A stretch of DNA of 47,769 nt from Celeribacter ethanolicus. Its GTDB lineage: Bacteria; Pseudomonadota; Alphaproteobacteria; Rhodobacterales; Rhodobacteraceae. Made by a program: the position numbers and the translations under genes. Under the pieces are notes generated by a model that had not been told where the DNA came from, did not search any database, and was given only the letters and a program-made list of their open reading frames with translations. Shown piece by piece: positions 28,798 to 37,017 of the stretch. The stretch spans positions 1-47,769 of the forward strand of contig NZ_LRUC01000043.1 of NCBI RefSeq assembly GCF_001550095.1, given 5' to 3'. The first letter of the stretch is position 1, and each line of letters starts with the position of its first letter.

Positions 28798-29122
28798 CGG
28801 CCTCCGGCGGGCGACCGAGCGCCACGCCCTTGTCGCTTTCCACCACCGGACGCTCCATCAGCCGGGGATGCGCCGCAATCGCGTCCAGAATCGCCTCCGG
28901 ATCGGAGGATGCGGTAATCCCGAGTTCCTTGGCCTCCGCCTCTTTCGCCCGCAGAAAGGCGCTGACCGGCAGGCCGGAATGTGCCACCAGTTCCGCAAGT
29001 TTCTCCCGCGACACCGGTGTCTCCAGATAAAGCACCACTTCGGGGCTGATCCCCGCCGCCTCGATCAGTTTCAGCGTTTCGCGCGATTTCGAACAGCGGG
29101 GATTATGATAGATGCGTGTCAT
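28781..29122 (-). CDS. arsC: ArsC-family (glutaredoxin-dependent) arsenate reductase-like protein
   Basis: 113 residues from ATG 29122, with AGAGG five bases upstream. ArsC/Spx fold: TRIYHNPRCSKSRETLKLI with catalytic Cys10, then YLETPVSREKLAELVAHSG, and the RPVV substrate-binding motif in LMERPVVESDKG. It reduces arsenate to arsenite using glutaredoxin if it is a true ArsC; YffB-like paralogues share the pattern and have no proven arsenic role. No ars operon partners (arsB, arsH, arsR) are nearby, so the arsenate assignment is family-level. Confidence 0.88.
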   Translation of the reverse strand: MTRIYHNPRCSKSRETLKLIEAAGISPEVVLYLETPVSREKLAELVAHSGLPVSAFLRAKEAEAKELGITASSDPEAILDAIAAHPRLMERPVVESDKGVALGRPPEAVKAVL

Positions 29123-29249
29123 TTCGACCTCTTTTCCGGGGCGGTCCTCCCGTCCCAAGCCCTTTGGAACAAAGAGGAAACAGAATGTTTCCGGTCTGCC
29201 CCCGATTCAAATGATGTTCGATTAACCTTTAGCGCCTATTTCTACTGGC

Positions 29250-29336
29250 ATGAAACAGATCTTTGCCGACATTCCTCTTCCCGCGACGGAACTCCTGCTG
29301 CTCCTGTGCTTCTTCATCGTGATGATGATCGTCTGA
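29250..29336 (+). CDS. Possible 28-residue membrane peptide
   Basis: ATG at 29250 opens MKQIFADIPLPATELLLLLC followed by FFIVMMIV and a TGA stop: a short polar start then one hydrophobic helix of about 16 residues. No clear Shine-Dalgarno is seen. It lies in a 361-base gap without a larger gene. It may be a genuine small membrane protein or chance. Confidence 0.3.
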   Translation: MKQIFADIPLPATELLLLLCFFIVMMIV

Positions 29337-29366
29337 TGCGTCGCGCGAAATGCGCCGCGAACCATG

Positions 29367-29383
29367 TGGCACGCCCCGTGCCA
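29367..29383. repeat. Short perfect hairpin upstream of metY
   Basis: TGGCACG (29367-29373) and CGTGCCA (29377-29383) with a CCC loop. Without a T-run, it could be a weak terminator of upstream transcription or part of the metY leader. Confidence 0.4.
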
Positions 29384-29430
29384 GTCACATCCCCGCCTCA
29401 TAATCTTCCTGAACAGTCTGACGGTTGAAA

Positions 29431-29478
29431 CCCTCCCACCCCGGGCGTAATGTCGCAGGGATTTTTCGATTTGGGAGG
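29431..29478 (+). promoter_or_regulatory. metY leader able to mask the Shine-Dalgarno sequence
   Basis: CCTCCCA (29432-29438) is fully complementary to TGGGAGG (29472-29478), which contains the metY Shine-Dalgarno GGGAGG. The same CCCT (29431-29434) can instead pair with AGGG (29457-29460), so two exclusive folds are possible. It does not match the SAM-II conserved core I know. Confidence 0.4.
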
Positions 29479-29483
29479 ACAAG

Positions 29484-30761
29484 ATGTCCGAGAAAAAACA
29501 AGGCTTTGACACCATTCAGGTGCATGCGGGCACGGCCCCCGATCCGGCCACCGGCGCGCGTCAGGTGCCGATTTATCAAACCACCGCCTATGTGTTCAAG
29601 GACGCCAAGCACGCGGCGCGCCTCTTCAATCTCGAAGAGGTCGGCTATATCTATTCCCGCCTGACCAACCCGACGATCTCCGCCTTGCAAAATCGCATGG
29701 CGGCGCTCGAGGGCGGTGCCGGCGCCGTGTGCTGTTCCTCCGGTCACGCCGCGCAGATCATGGCGCTTTTCCCGCTGATGGCGCCGGGCAAGAACATCGT
29801 CGCCTCGACCCGGCTCTACGGTGGCACGCTCACCCAGTTCACCCAGACCTTCAAACGCTTCGGCTGGTCGGCGACCTTCGTCGATTTCGACGACTTCGAC
29901 GCGGTGCGCGCGGCCATTGACGAGAACACCCAGGCGATCTTCTGCGAAAGCCTTGCCAACCCGTCGGGAGCGATCATGGATCTCGACGCGCTGGCCGAGA
30001 TTGCCGACACGGCAGGGATTCCGCTGATCGTCGACAACACCTCGGCGACACCCTACCTGTGCCGCCCGATCGAGCATGGCGCGACCCTTGTCGTGCATTC
30101 AATGACGAAATTCCTCACTGGCAACGGCACCGTGACCGGCGGCTGTGTCATCGACAGCGGCAAGTTCGACTGGGCAGCCTCCGGCAAGTTCCCGTCACTC
30201 TCCGAACCGGAACCCGCCTATCACGGTCTTGATTTCCAAGACACTTTCGGTCCGCTCGCCTTCACGTTCCATGGCATCGCCGTGGGCCTCCGCGATCTTG
30301 GTATGACGCTCAACCCGCAGGCGGCGCATTACACGCTGATGGGAATCGAAACCCTGTCGCTGCGCATGCAGAAACACGTCCAGAACGCGCGGGAGATTGC
30401 AAACTGGCTCGAAGGCGACGACCGTGTCGAGGCGGTGACCTATTCCGGCCTGCCCTCCTCGCCCTATTATGATCGGATGACCCGGATCTGTCCGCGCGGC
30501 GCCGGGGCGCTGTTCACCGTGGCCTTGAAGGGCGGCTATGACGCCTGTGTTCAGACCGTGTCGAAACTCGAGCTGTTCTCCCATGTGGCCAATCTCGGCG
30601 ACACCCGCTCGCTGATCATTCACCCGGCCTCGACAACCCACAGCCAGTTGACACCTGAAGACCAGGTCAAAGCCGGCGCCGGTCCGAACATCCTGCGCCT
30701 GTCGATCGGGATCGAGGATGCCAACGATCTCATTGCCGATCTGGATCAGGCGCTGAGCTGA
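29484..30761 (+). CDS. metY: O-acetylhomoserine sulfhydrylase (aminocarboxypropyltransferase)
   Basis: 425 residues of the Cys/Met-metabolism PLP family. Visible are the substrate/PLP parts YIYSRLTNPTISALQNRMAALEGG (about 54 onward), SSGHAAQIMA, the LIVDNTSATPYLCRPIEHGA strand and the PLP Lys209 in HSMTKFLTGNGTVTGG. The length (about 425) and the GNGTVTGG context place it in MetY rather than MetB/MetZ. It makes homocysteine directly from O-acetylhomoserine and sulfide. The leader can hide the ribosome site, which would suit feedback control. A terminator follows. Confidence 0.94.
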   Translation: MSEKKQGFDTIQVHAGTAPDPATGARQVPIYQTTAYVFKDAKHAARLFNLEEVGYIYSRLTNPTISALQNRMAALEGGAGAVCCSSGHAAQIMALFPLMAPGKNIVASTRLYGGTLTQFTQTFKRFGWSATFVDFDDFDAVRAAIDENTQAIFCESLANPSGAIMDLDALAEIADTAGIPLIVDNTSATPYLCRPIEHGATLVVHSMTKFLTGNGTVTGGCVIDSGKFDWAASGKFPSLSEPEPAYHGLDFQDTFGPLAFTFHGIAVGLRDLGMTLNPQAAHYTLMGIETLSLRMQKHVQNAREIANWLEGDDRVEAVTYSGLPSSPYYDRMTRICPRGAGALFTVALKGGYDACVQTVSKLELFSHVANLGDTRSLIIHPASTTHSQLTPEDQVKAGAGPNILRLSIGIEDANDLIADLDQALS

Positions 30762-30785
30762 TCCCTGCATCCCGGGAAAACTGCA

Positions 30786-30816
30786 AAACCCGCCGGAGTT
30801 CGGCGGGTTTTTCTTT
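30786..30816. terminator. Bidirectional terminator between metY and the ccm operon
   Basis: AAACCCGCCG (30786-30795), loop GAGTT, CGGCGGGTTT (30801-30810), then TTCTTTG; A-rich sequence on the other side lets it act leftward for the ccm cluster. Confidence 0.9.
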
Positions 30817-30822
30817 GTGCAC

Positions 30823-31062
30823 TCATGCGGACTGCACGCGGGACAATCGCCACCCGACCCAGATGATCGACAAAGCGATGAAGAGCAGCACCCAGAACGG
30901 CCAGAAGATGAACACGATCATGATCATGGCGCCGGTAGTTTGCGAACATCCCGTCGTGTTCATGCCGCAGCCCATGGCGATCAGCCAATATGTCCCATAG
31001 GCGATCAGCGGGATCAGAACCGCACCGAACACCATGAGGAAGGCGCCAAACCTCTGTTTCAC
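30823..31062 (-). CDS. Small two-helix membrane protein at the end of the ccm operon
   Basis: 79 residues from a GTG start at 31062, which overlaps the ccmG stop (GTGA). Hydrophobic segments are at about 7-30 (AFLMVFGAVLIPLIAYGTYW) and 45-70 (AMIMIVFIFWPFWVLLFIALSII), joined by a Cys-containing loop (MGCGMNTTGCSQ). I do not recognise a family. The strict coupling to ccmG suggests a part in cytochrome c maturation or envelope housekeeping, but this rests on position. In-frame extension upstream lies inside ccmG in another frame and is rejected. Confidence 0.72.
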   Translation of the reverse strand: MKQRFGAFLMVFGAVLIPLIAYGTYWLIAMGCGMNTTGCSQTTGAMIMIVFIFWPFWVLLFIALSIIWVGWRLSRVQSA

Positions 31063-31598
31063 TCCGCCGCCTTCGCGATCTCCGGCTTGATATATTTCTC
31101 CGCGATCTCCGCCGTGATCGGCCCGGCGAACCGGTAGGCGATCTTGCCCTCGCCGTCGATGATATAGGTCTCCGGCACACCGTAGACGCCCCATTCCAGC
31201 GCCGTGCGGCCCGGTTCGTCCTGTGCGATGGCGGCATAGGGATTGCCCAACTCTCCAAGGAATTTCAGGGCGTTGCCTGCCTCGTCCTTGTAATTGATGC
31301 CATAGATCGTGATGCCCTCCTCGGCCAGCACCTCGAGTTGCGGGTGTTCGACCCGGCAGGGCGCGCACCAAGAAGCCCAGTAGTTCACCAGCTTGACCTT
31401 GCCGTCGCGCAGCATCTCGTCGGAGAGCGGTGGCAGATCGCCCAGCGGTGTCACCGAGGCGATGGAGGGCGCATCGCGACCGATCTGAGAGCTTGGCAAT
31501 TGCTGCGCGTCCTCACGCCCCATGCCGAACATGAACAGGCCTGCGAGACCGGCAAAGAACACCAGCGGCAGGGCAACGAGAGGATTGATCTTAGCCAT
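31059..31598 (-). CDS. ccmG: Thiol:disulfide interchange protein DsbE/CcmG
   Basis: 179 residues: an N-terminal membrane anchor (LVALPLVFFAGLAGLFMFGM) and a periplasmic thioredoxin fold with the active site WASWCAPC (Cys78, Cys81), the acidic-groove context VEHPQLEVLAEEGITIYGIN, and the cis-Pro loop GVPETYIIDGEG. CcmG keeps the apocytochrome c haem-binding cysteines or CcmH reduced. It overlaps ccmD by eight bases upstream and the small membrane protein downstream. CcmE, CcmF, CcmH and CcmI are not in the window. Confidence 0.96.
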   Translation of the reverse strand: MAKINPLVALPLVFFAGLAGLFMFGMGREDAQQLPSSQIGRDAPSIASVTPLGDLPPLSDEMLRDGKVKLVNYWASWCAPCRVEHPQLEVLAEEGITIYGINYKDEAGNALKFLGELGNPYAAIAQDEPGRTALEWGVYGVPETYIIDGEGKIAYRFAGPITAEIAEKYIKPEIAKAAE

Positions 31599-31746
31599 GG
31601 TTGCGGCGCTCCTCGGCCTCTTTCAAAAGACGTTTCATTTTCGCGGAGCGCGCCAGAGAGCGCCAGATCAGCGCTGCCAAGAGCAGCAGGGTCACCCCAT
31701 AGGCCATCAGGACATCGCCCGCGTATTTCCCAAGATCCGGCATCAT
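31591..31746 (-). CDS. ccmD: Haem exporter protein CcmD
   Basis: 51 residues, MMPDLGKYAGDVLMAYGVTLLLLAALIWRSLARSAKMKRLLKEAEERR, read as one transmembrane helix (about 9-29) with a basic cytoplasmic tail, the CcmD pattern. Its start ATG overlaps the ccmC stop (ATGATG at 31746-31741), and its end overlaps ccmG. CcmD ties CcmC to the CcmAB ABC complex and helps release holo-CcmE. Confidence 0.92.
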   Translation of the reverse strand: MMPDLGKYAGDVLMAYGVTLLLLAALIWRSLARSAKMKRLLKEAEERRNHG

Positions 31747-32489
31747 TGCTGCGCCCTTTCCCGCATGTCCAGCGCATGCAAACGGCGCGCACGGATTTCG
31801 GTCCGGGTCCGCAGCAGCACGAGCGTGATGAACAACAACACGAACCCCGCAATTGCCACCAGCGCCGGATACCAATAGACATCTGCCACGTTTTCTTCGG
31901 CGTCCATCGAAAGCGAAGCGCCCTGGTGAAGCCCTTGATTCCAGAAGAGAACCGCATAGCGCGACAGGATCGCAAACACCGAACCGACAAGGCAGAGCAC
32001 GGAGGTCAGATCGGCCGCTGTGTCCGGGTTATCAATCGCCTCCCAAAGCGCCATATAGCCGAGATAGAACAGCAGCAGGATCAGAAACGAGGTCAGCCGC
32101 GGGTCCCACTCCCAATAGGTGCCCCACATCGGCTTGCCCCAGATCGCCCCGGTGAACAATGCGATCAGCGTCATCGTCATGCCGATGGCGGCGGCAGATT
32201 TGGCGGCCAAGGCCGACACATGGTGCCGCCGCACGATCCAGATCAGCGAGGCCACCAACATCATCGCCCAGATGTTGATCGCCATCATCGCGGAGGGCAC
32301 ATGGAGGTAGAAAATCTTCACCGTCGCGCCTTGGCGATAGTCATCGGGGGTGAAGAAAAAGCCCCAGACCAGCCCGGAGGTCAGGACCAGAGCCGCCAGA
32401 ACCGCGAAATAGGGCAGCGCCCGGTCGGTCCACCACATGAATTTCCGTGGATTTGCCCATTCCCAGAAGGCATTCCAGTTGATGGCCAT
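31743..32489 (-). CDS. ccmC: Haem exporter/ligase protein CcmC
   Basis: 248 residues with six hydrophobic segments and the tryptophan-rich WWD-type motif WGKPMWGTYWEWDPRLTS in the periplasmic loop; histidines flanking the helices (IFYLHVPSAM, NQGLHQGASL) are the expected haem ligands. CcmC transfers haem to CcmE. It starts 60 bases after ccmB. The N-terminus (MAINWNAFWEWANPRKFMWW) is aromatic-rich. Confidence 0.96.
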   Translation of the reverse strand: MAINWNAFWEWANPRKFMWWTDRALPYFAVLAALVLTSGLVWGFFFTPDDYRQGATVKIFYLHVPSAMMAINIWAMMLVASLIWIVRRHHVSALAAKSAAAIGMTMTLIALFTGAIWGKPMWGTYWEWDPRLTSFLILLLFYLGYMALWEAIDNPDTAADLTSVLCLVGSVFAILSRYAVLFWNQGLHQGASLSMDAEENVADVYWYPALVAIAGFVLLFITLVLLRTRTEIRARRLHALDMRERAQQ

Positions 32490-32549
32490 AAGCTGTCTCT
32501 CTCCCCAATGATCCGCGCCAGCCTAAGCGGAAGCGCGACACATCTCAAC

Positions 32550-33206
32550 TCACCTTAAAGCGACACGAATGGCCGCCGCTGCGGCAAAGGGCAGCAAGGC
32601 CACGGCCCCGAGCGTGATCCCCGCCTGCATCGCAAGCGGCGTTCCGACCAGAAAGCCCCCGGCCCCGCGCCGAACCACTTCGGCGCCGAAAATCAGCGTC
32701 GGAATATAGAGCGGCAGGACCAGAAGGCTCAAAAGCAGCCCGCCGCGTTTCAACCCCACGGTCAGCGCCGCCCCGAAGGCTCCGATGAAGGACAGCGCGG
32801 GTGTCCCGATCAAAAGCGTGACGATCAGCCAGCGATAGGCGGCGCTGTCGAGATGCAGCAACAGCCCGAGCGCGGGCGCGGCGATCACCAAGGGCAGACC
32901 CGTGGTGATCCAATGGGCAAAGGCCTTCATCGCGACGACACCCTCGAGCGGGATCGGTGCCGTGGCTAGGAGATCCAGCGAACCGTCCTCGAAATCGAGC
33001 GCGAAAATGCGGTCGAGCGACAGCAGACAGGCGAGAAGCGCACCGACCCAGAGAATCCCCGGCGCAATGGCCGAAAGCATCTCCGCATTCGGCCCGACAC
33101 CGAAGGGCACCAGAGTGACAAGGATCAAGAAAAACCCGAGGCCAAGGCCGAAGCCGCCGCCCGAACGAAACGCCAGGGTGATGTCACGCCAGAACAGCCG
33201 GATCAT
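32550..33206 (-). CDS. ccmB: Haem exporter protein CcmB
   Basis: 218 residues with six transmembrane segments: an early charged [15 protein letters not shown] then [20 protein letters not shown], and [38 protein letters not shown], which is the CcmB signature region. It is the membrane part of the CcmAB ABC transporter. Its start overlaps the ccmA stop (ATGA, 33203-33206), so translation is coupled. Confidence 0.96.
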   Translation of the reverse strand: MIRLFWRDITLAFRSGGGFGLGLGFFLILVTLVPFGVGPNAEMLSAIAPGILWVGALLACLLSLDRIFALDFEDGSLDLLATAPIPLEGVVAMKAFAHWITTGLPLVIAAPALGLLLHLDSAAYRWLIVTLLIGTPALSFIGAFGAALTVGLKRGGLLLSLLVLPLYIPTLIFGAEVVRRGAGGFLVGTPLAMQAGITLGAVALLPFAAAAAIRVALR

Positions 33207-33823
33207 AGGAAACTCTCGTCAAAATCGTTGCGGATAACATCATGACGCGCCTTGTAAGGCGACACGTCAAACACGGTTTCCTCGAAGCCGAGATGAATAT
33301 GCGTCGCGATCACCGCCGCGCCGCCACCGTCCACATGGACCTTCACAGCCTTGGCGAAAAGCTCGACGGAAGCAACATCGAGCGACACGGTCGGCTCGTC
33401 CAGCACCCAGACCGGACGTCCGGTGACCATGAGCCGCGCGAGCCCGAGACGGCGTTTCTGCCCGGCGGACAGGTTCCCGGCCGGCCGGTCACGCAAGGTC
33501 TCGAGATTGAAATCCCGCAACGCCGGCGCAATGTCCTGCCCACCATAGACACCGGCCCAGAAGGCAAGGTTTTCCGAGACGGTCAACGTCGCCTTCAGCC
33601 CGTCCGCATGGGCCGCATAGGCCACCGCATCGGGCGCGGCCTCGACCGTTCCGGCATAGGGCGGCTGAAGGCGCGCGAGGGTGCGCAGCAGTGTGGTCTT
33701 GCCCGCCCCGTTCGGCCCGCGCAGCACAAGAATTTCTCCCGGCGAGACGGCGAAATTCAGCCCTTCGAGGACCGGCATGCCGCCCCGGGAGACGGTCATA
33801 TCTTTGACGGAAATCAAACTCAT
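33203..33823 (-). CDS. ccmA: Haem exporter ATP-binding protein CcmA
   Basis: 206 residues: Walker [18 protein letters not shown] at about 35-45, the ABC signature [14 protein letters not shown], Walker [13 protein letters not shown] and the H-loop THIHLGF. CcmA hydrolyses ATP to release haem-loaded CcmE from CcmC. It is the first ccm gene in the leftward run, 56 bases after the Mth938-like gene and so probably in one operon with it. Confidence 0.96.
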   Translation of the reverse strand: MSLISVKDMTVSRGGMPVLEGLNFAVSPGEILVLRGPNGAGKTTLLRTLARLQPPYAGTVEAAPDAVAYAAHADGLKATLTVSENLAFWAGVYGGQDIAPALRDFNLETLRDRPAGNLSAGQKRRLGLARLMVTGRPVWVLDEPTVSLDVASVELFAKAVKVHVDGGGAAVIATHIHLGFEETVFDVSPYKARHDVIRNDFDESFL

Positions 33824-33879
33824 GGGCGCCTTTTTACAGCGATTCTAATATTTCGACCTGACGTGTGTCAAAGCCCGGC

Positions 33880-34233
33880 TCAAACCGGCAGCAACGCGAC
33901 CGCGACGCGGCGCCCCTCTGAGGCCAGCACATTATAGGTCCGCGCCGCCGTGGGGGTCGCCATATGCTCGAGCCCAAGCCCCGCCTCATCCATCGGCCCG
34001 CGGAAGGCGGGCGGCAGATGGGTCATCTCCGCACCGGTGCCGACAATGACGAAATCGACCCGCGCGCGGATCTCCAGCAGCGCCTCGGTGTCGGCATAAC
34101 CGCCCCACGGAATGACCTGCTCGCCACAGATCAGCACCGCCCCCTCATAGGCCTTGCCGCCAACGCGGAACATGTTCGGCCCGTAACCATCGACCGGCAC
34201 GGCATCCTGAAACGGCATCTCGTTGAACTGCAT
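33880..34233 (-). CDS. Mth938-like domain protein (DUF498/NDUFAF3-related)
   Basis: 117 residues from ATG 34233, with AGGAG seven bases upstream. The Mth938/AAMDC pattern is seen in VDGYGPNMFRVGGKAYEGAVLICGEQVIPWGG, then VDFVIVGTGAEMTHLPPAFRG and TPTAARTYNVLASEGRRVAVALLP. Eukaryotic relatives (NDUFAF3) assist complex I assembly; in Rhodobacteraceae the gene sits next to secDF and ccm, which fits a role in membrane-complex assembly. The exact role is unknown. Confidence 0.87.
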   Translation of the reverse strand: MQFNEMPFQDAVPVDGYGPNMFRVGGKAYEGAVLICGEQVIPWGGYADTEALLEIRARVDFVIVGTGAEMTHLPPAFRGPMDEAGLGLEHMATPTAARTYNVLASEGRRVAVALLPV

Positions 34234-34273
34234 GGCGCTCTCCTCTGGCGAAAAGGCCCGCGACACGCGCGAG

Positions 34274-34300
34274 CCTCTCCTTTGTGCTTAAAATACTCAA
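34274..34300 (-). repeat. Terminator-associated motif, copy 4 (no hairpin)
   Basis: Read leftward: TTGAGTATTT, middle TAAGCA, then CAAAGGAGAGG. It lies between secDF and the Mth938-like gene. Unlike the other copies it is not joined to a clear hairpin, only to the GC-rich secDF end, and its last bases differ (GAGAGG for GAAAC). Confidence 0.6.
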
Positions 34301-34313
34301 TCCCGCGCGCGCG

Positions 34314-36941
34314 TCAAACCGCACTGCCGTCGGTCTGAATGCCCGGCGCGGGCTCTTTTTTGTCCCAGTCGCGTTTGACGCCGAGCCACAACAGGATGTT
34401 GGAGGCAACAAACACCGACGACCAGGTCCCGACCACGACGCCAAGCGTCATCGCGAAGACAAAGCCCCGGATCACGTCGCCACCCAGCACCAGAAGCGCA
34501 ATCAGCGCGATCAGCGTGGTGCCGGAGGTCATCACGGTCCGCGACAGGGTCTCGTTAATCGACATGTTGAGCACGCCGCCGAGGTCCATCTTCTTGTATT
34601 TGCGCAGGTTCTCGCGGACCCGGTCGAACACCACCACGGTGTCGTTGAGCGAGTAGCCGACGATGGTCAGAAGCGCTGCGATTATGGTGAGATCGAACTG
34701 AATGCCGAAAAGGGCAAACACCCCGATGGTGATCGCCACGTCATGTACGAGCGCCACCACGGCGCCGACGGCGAACTGCCATTCGAAGCGCAGCCAGATA
34801 TAGAACAGCACGGCGGCGATGGCGGCAGCCACGGCCTCGACTGCAGTCCAGATCAGCTCGCCCGAGACCTTCGGCCCGACGGATTCGACGGAGGGGAAGG
34901 TGATCGAGGGATCGACCGTTTTCAACGCATCCTCGACCATCTGCACGGTTTCCGGCGTGATCGCCTCGACCTCGTCCTGGGCCTGAATGCGGATTTGCGA
35001 CACATGCTGGTTCTCGGCGAAATTCGGATCATAGACCTCGGTGATCGACACATCGCCAAGGCCGAGCGTCGAGAGCGCGGCACGATATTCGCCGACATCG
35101 ACGGCGGATTCGGACTGGGTCCGGATCGTGGTGCCGCCCTTGAAGTCGATGCCGAAATTGAGCCCCAGAGAGATGAAGGACACCAGTGCCACTGCGACCA
35201 TGACGGCGGAGAAGCCGAAGGTGATCCTGGCGCGTTTGAAGAAATCAATCGCGGTGTCGGCAGGCACGAGATGCACCCCCTTGAGCGTCCAGCCCTTGCG
35301 GTTCTTGCGCCCGTACCACATCACGACCATCGCACGCGTCACATAGATCGCGGTGAAGACCGAGGTGATCAGACCCAGAGCCAGCGTCACGGCAAAGCCC
35401 TTGACCGGACCGGAGCCCATGACGAACAGGATCGCGGCGGTGATGAAGGTGGTGATGTTGGCGTCGACAATGGCCGACAGCGCCTTTTCATAGCCAAGCT
35501 CGATCGCCCGCGCGGTGGACTTCGAATTCTTCAGCTCTTCGCGGATGCGTTCGAAAATCAGCACGTTGGCGTCCACGGCCATCCCGACCGTCAGCACGAT
35601 CCCGGCGATGCCCGGCAGGGTCAAGGTGGCCCCGATGGAAGACAGAAGCCCGAACAACAGCCCGACGTTGATGATCAACGCGATATTGGCGAAGATCCCG
35701 AAGAGGCCATAGGCCAGCGCCATAAAGATCAGCACGGCGGCAAAGGCGACCATGGTCGCGATCTTACCGGCCTCGATGCTGTCGGCACCGAGCTCCGGCC
35801 CGATGGTGCGTTCTTCGAGGAAGTTGATCTTGGCCGGAAGCGCACCGGCACGCAGCAGAACCGACAACTCGGTCGATTCCTCGACAGTGAAGGAGCCGGT
35901 GATCTGGCCGGAGCCGCCCCGGATCGCGTCCTGAATGCGCGGCGCGGAGATCACTTCGTTATCGAGCACGATGGCGAACAGCGCGCCGACATTGGCGGCG
36001 GTATAATCGCCGAACTTGCGCGCGCCGGTCGGGTTGAACCGGAAGGTCACCGAAGGTCGCCCGTTCTGGTCGAAGGCCGGTTGGCTGTCGGTCAACTCGT
36101 CGCCGGAGACCACGGCGGTCTGTTCGAGAATGTAATAGATGCCCGGCTCATTGACCGAAGGCGCGATGAAATTGCGCGCGCCGGGGGCCTCATCCGGGTT
36201 GGTGGTGCGGCCCACGACCGGGTTGAAGGTCAGCTTCGCGGTGGTGCCGATCAGCGATTTCAACTCGGCGGCGGACCCGATGCCCGGCACCTGAATGAGA
36301 ATGCGGTCCTCGCCCTGACGCTGGATCGTCGGCTCGCGGGTGCCGACCTCGTCGACCCGGCGGCGAATGATCTCCAGCGATTGCTGCATGGTACGGTCGT
36401 CCGTGGCGGCTTTTTCCGCCTCGGACAGCTCGACCGTGATCACATCGTTGACGGCAGAGACCGCGATGTCCTTTTCGCCCGCAGCGGTCAGCGACACCAC
36501 CGGCGTGCCGAGCTTGCGCACGGTCGCCAGAGCGGTTTCCATGCCGGAAGCCTCGGAAATGCGGATGCGGAGCTGGCCTGCGGGCGCGTCCAGACGACGG
36601 ATCGTGCCCACCGTGTCGCGCTCGTCGCGCAGCGCGTCACGCACCTCCGGCCAGAGCGCATCCATGCGCGAAGCATAGACCTCTTCCACCTGCACTTCGC
36701 CCAGAAGATGCGCGCCGCCGCGCAGGTCGAGACCGAGGTTCACAAGCGAGGACGGCAGGTAGGACGGCCAGGCATCGCGCGCCGCGGCCCGCTCCGGGGT
36801 TTCGCCGGACTTCTCAATCGCCGCGATGGCGTCGTTATGCCCCTCGACCCGCGGATAGAACGCGTTGGGCAAGGCGGCGAGAAGACCGAGGGCCACGAGC
36901 CCCCAGATGACGATCCGTTTCCAGAGAGGCATTTGCAACAT
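34314..36941 (-). CDS. secDF: Protein translocase subunit SecDF (fused)
   Basis: 875 residues with SecD and SecF in one chain. SecD part: an N-terminal helix (IVIWGLVALGLLAAL), GLDLRGGAHLL, a large periplasmic P1 domain and the VPGI-type segment VQVPGIGSAAELK, then TM region with AGIVLTVGMAVDANVLIFERIREEL. SecF part from about residue 575: FGIDFKGGTTIR and GYSLNDTVVVFDRVREN. Twelve transmembrane helices are expected. It uses the proton gradient to pull proteins through SecYEG. Separate secD and secF genes are common elsewhere; the fusion is usual in some lineages. It is one of the largest genes of the window. Confidence 0.96.
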   Translation of the reverse strand: MLQMPLWKRIVIWGLVALGLLAALPNAFYPRVEGHNDAIAAIEKSGETPERAAARDAWPSYLPSSLVNLGLDLRGGAHLLGEVQVEEVYASRMDALWPEVRDALRDERDTVGTIRRLDAPAGQLRIRISEASGMETALATVRKLGTPVVSLTAAGEKDIAVSAVNDVITVELSEAEKAATDDRTMQQSLEIIRRRVDEVGTREPTIQRQGEDRILIQVPGIGSAAELKSLIGTTAKLTFNPVVGRTTNPDEAPGARNFIAPSVNEPGIYYILEQTAVVSGDELTDSQPAFDQNGRPSVTFRFNPTGARKFGDYTAANVGALFAIVLDNEVISAPRIQDAIRGGSGQITGSFTVEESTELSVLLRAGALPAKINFLEERTIGPELGADSIEAGKIATMVAFAAVLIFMALAYGLFGIFANIALIINVGLLFGLLSSIGATLTLPGIAGIVLTVGMAVDANVLIFERIREELKNSKSTARAIELGYEKALSAIVDANITTFITAAILFVMGSGPVKGFAVTLALGLITSVFTAIYVTRAMVVMWYGRKNRKGWTLKGVHLVPADTAIDFFKRARITFGFSAVMVAVALVSFISLGLNFGIDFKGGTTIRTQSESAVDVGEYRAALSTLGLGDVSITEVYDPNFAENQHVSQIRIQAQDEVEAITPETVQMVEDALKTVDPSITFPSVESVGPKVSGELIWTAVEAVAAAIAAVLFYIWLRFEWQFAVGAVVALVHDVAITIGVFALFGIQFDLTIIAALLTIVGYSLNDTVVVFDRVRENLRKYKKMDLGGVLNMSINETLSRTVMTSGTTLIALIALLVLGGDVIRGFVFAMTLGVVVGTWSSVFVASNILLWLGVKRDWDKKEPAPGIQTDGSAV

Positions 36942-36972
36942 GGGAATGTCCTGAGACGTCTTTCAAAAGGGA

Positions 36973-36997
36973 AAGGCCCGCGCGGGTGGCGGGCCTT
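36973..36997 (-). terminator. Hairpin between yajC and secDF
   Basis: AAGGCCCGC (36973-36981) and GCGGGCCTT (36989-36997) form a nine-pair stem, followed leftward by TCCC. It may act as an attenuator or partial terminator, allowing yajC and secDF to be expressed at different levels. Confidence 0.6.
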
Positions 36998-37017
36998 GTA
37001 TATTCACGCGTGCGCGA

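Noticed and set aside
29168-29184. Fifth copy of the terminator-associated motif
   Set aside because: Only the CAAAGAGGAAAC-like end is present; the TTGAGTATTT half is missing.
29395-29483. SAM-II riboswitch in front of metY
   Set aside because: The conserved core of that class is not visible; only the anti-Shine-Dalgarno pairing is supported.
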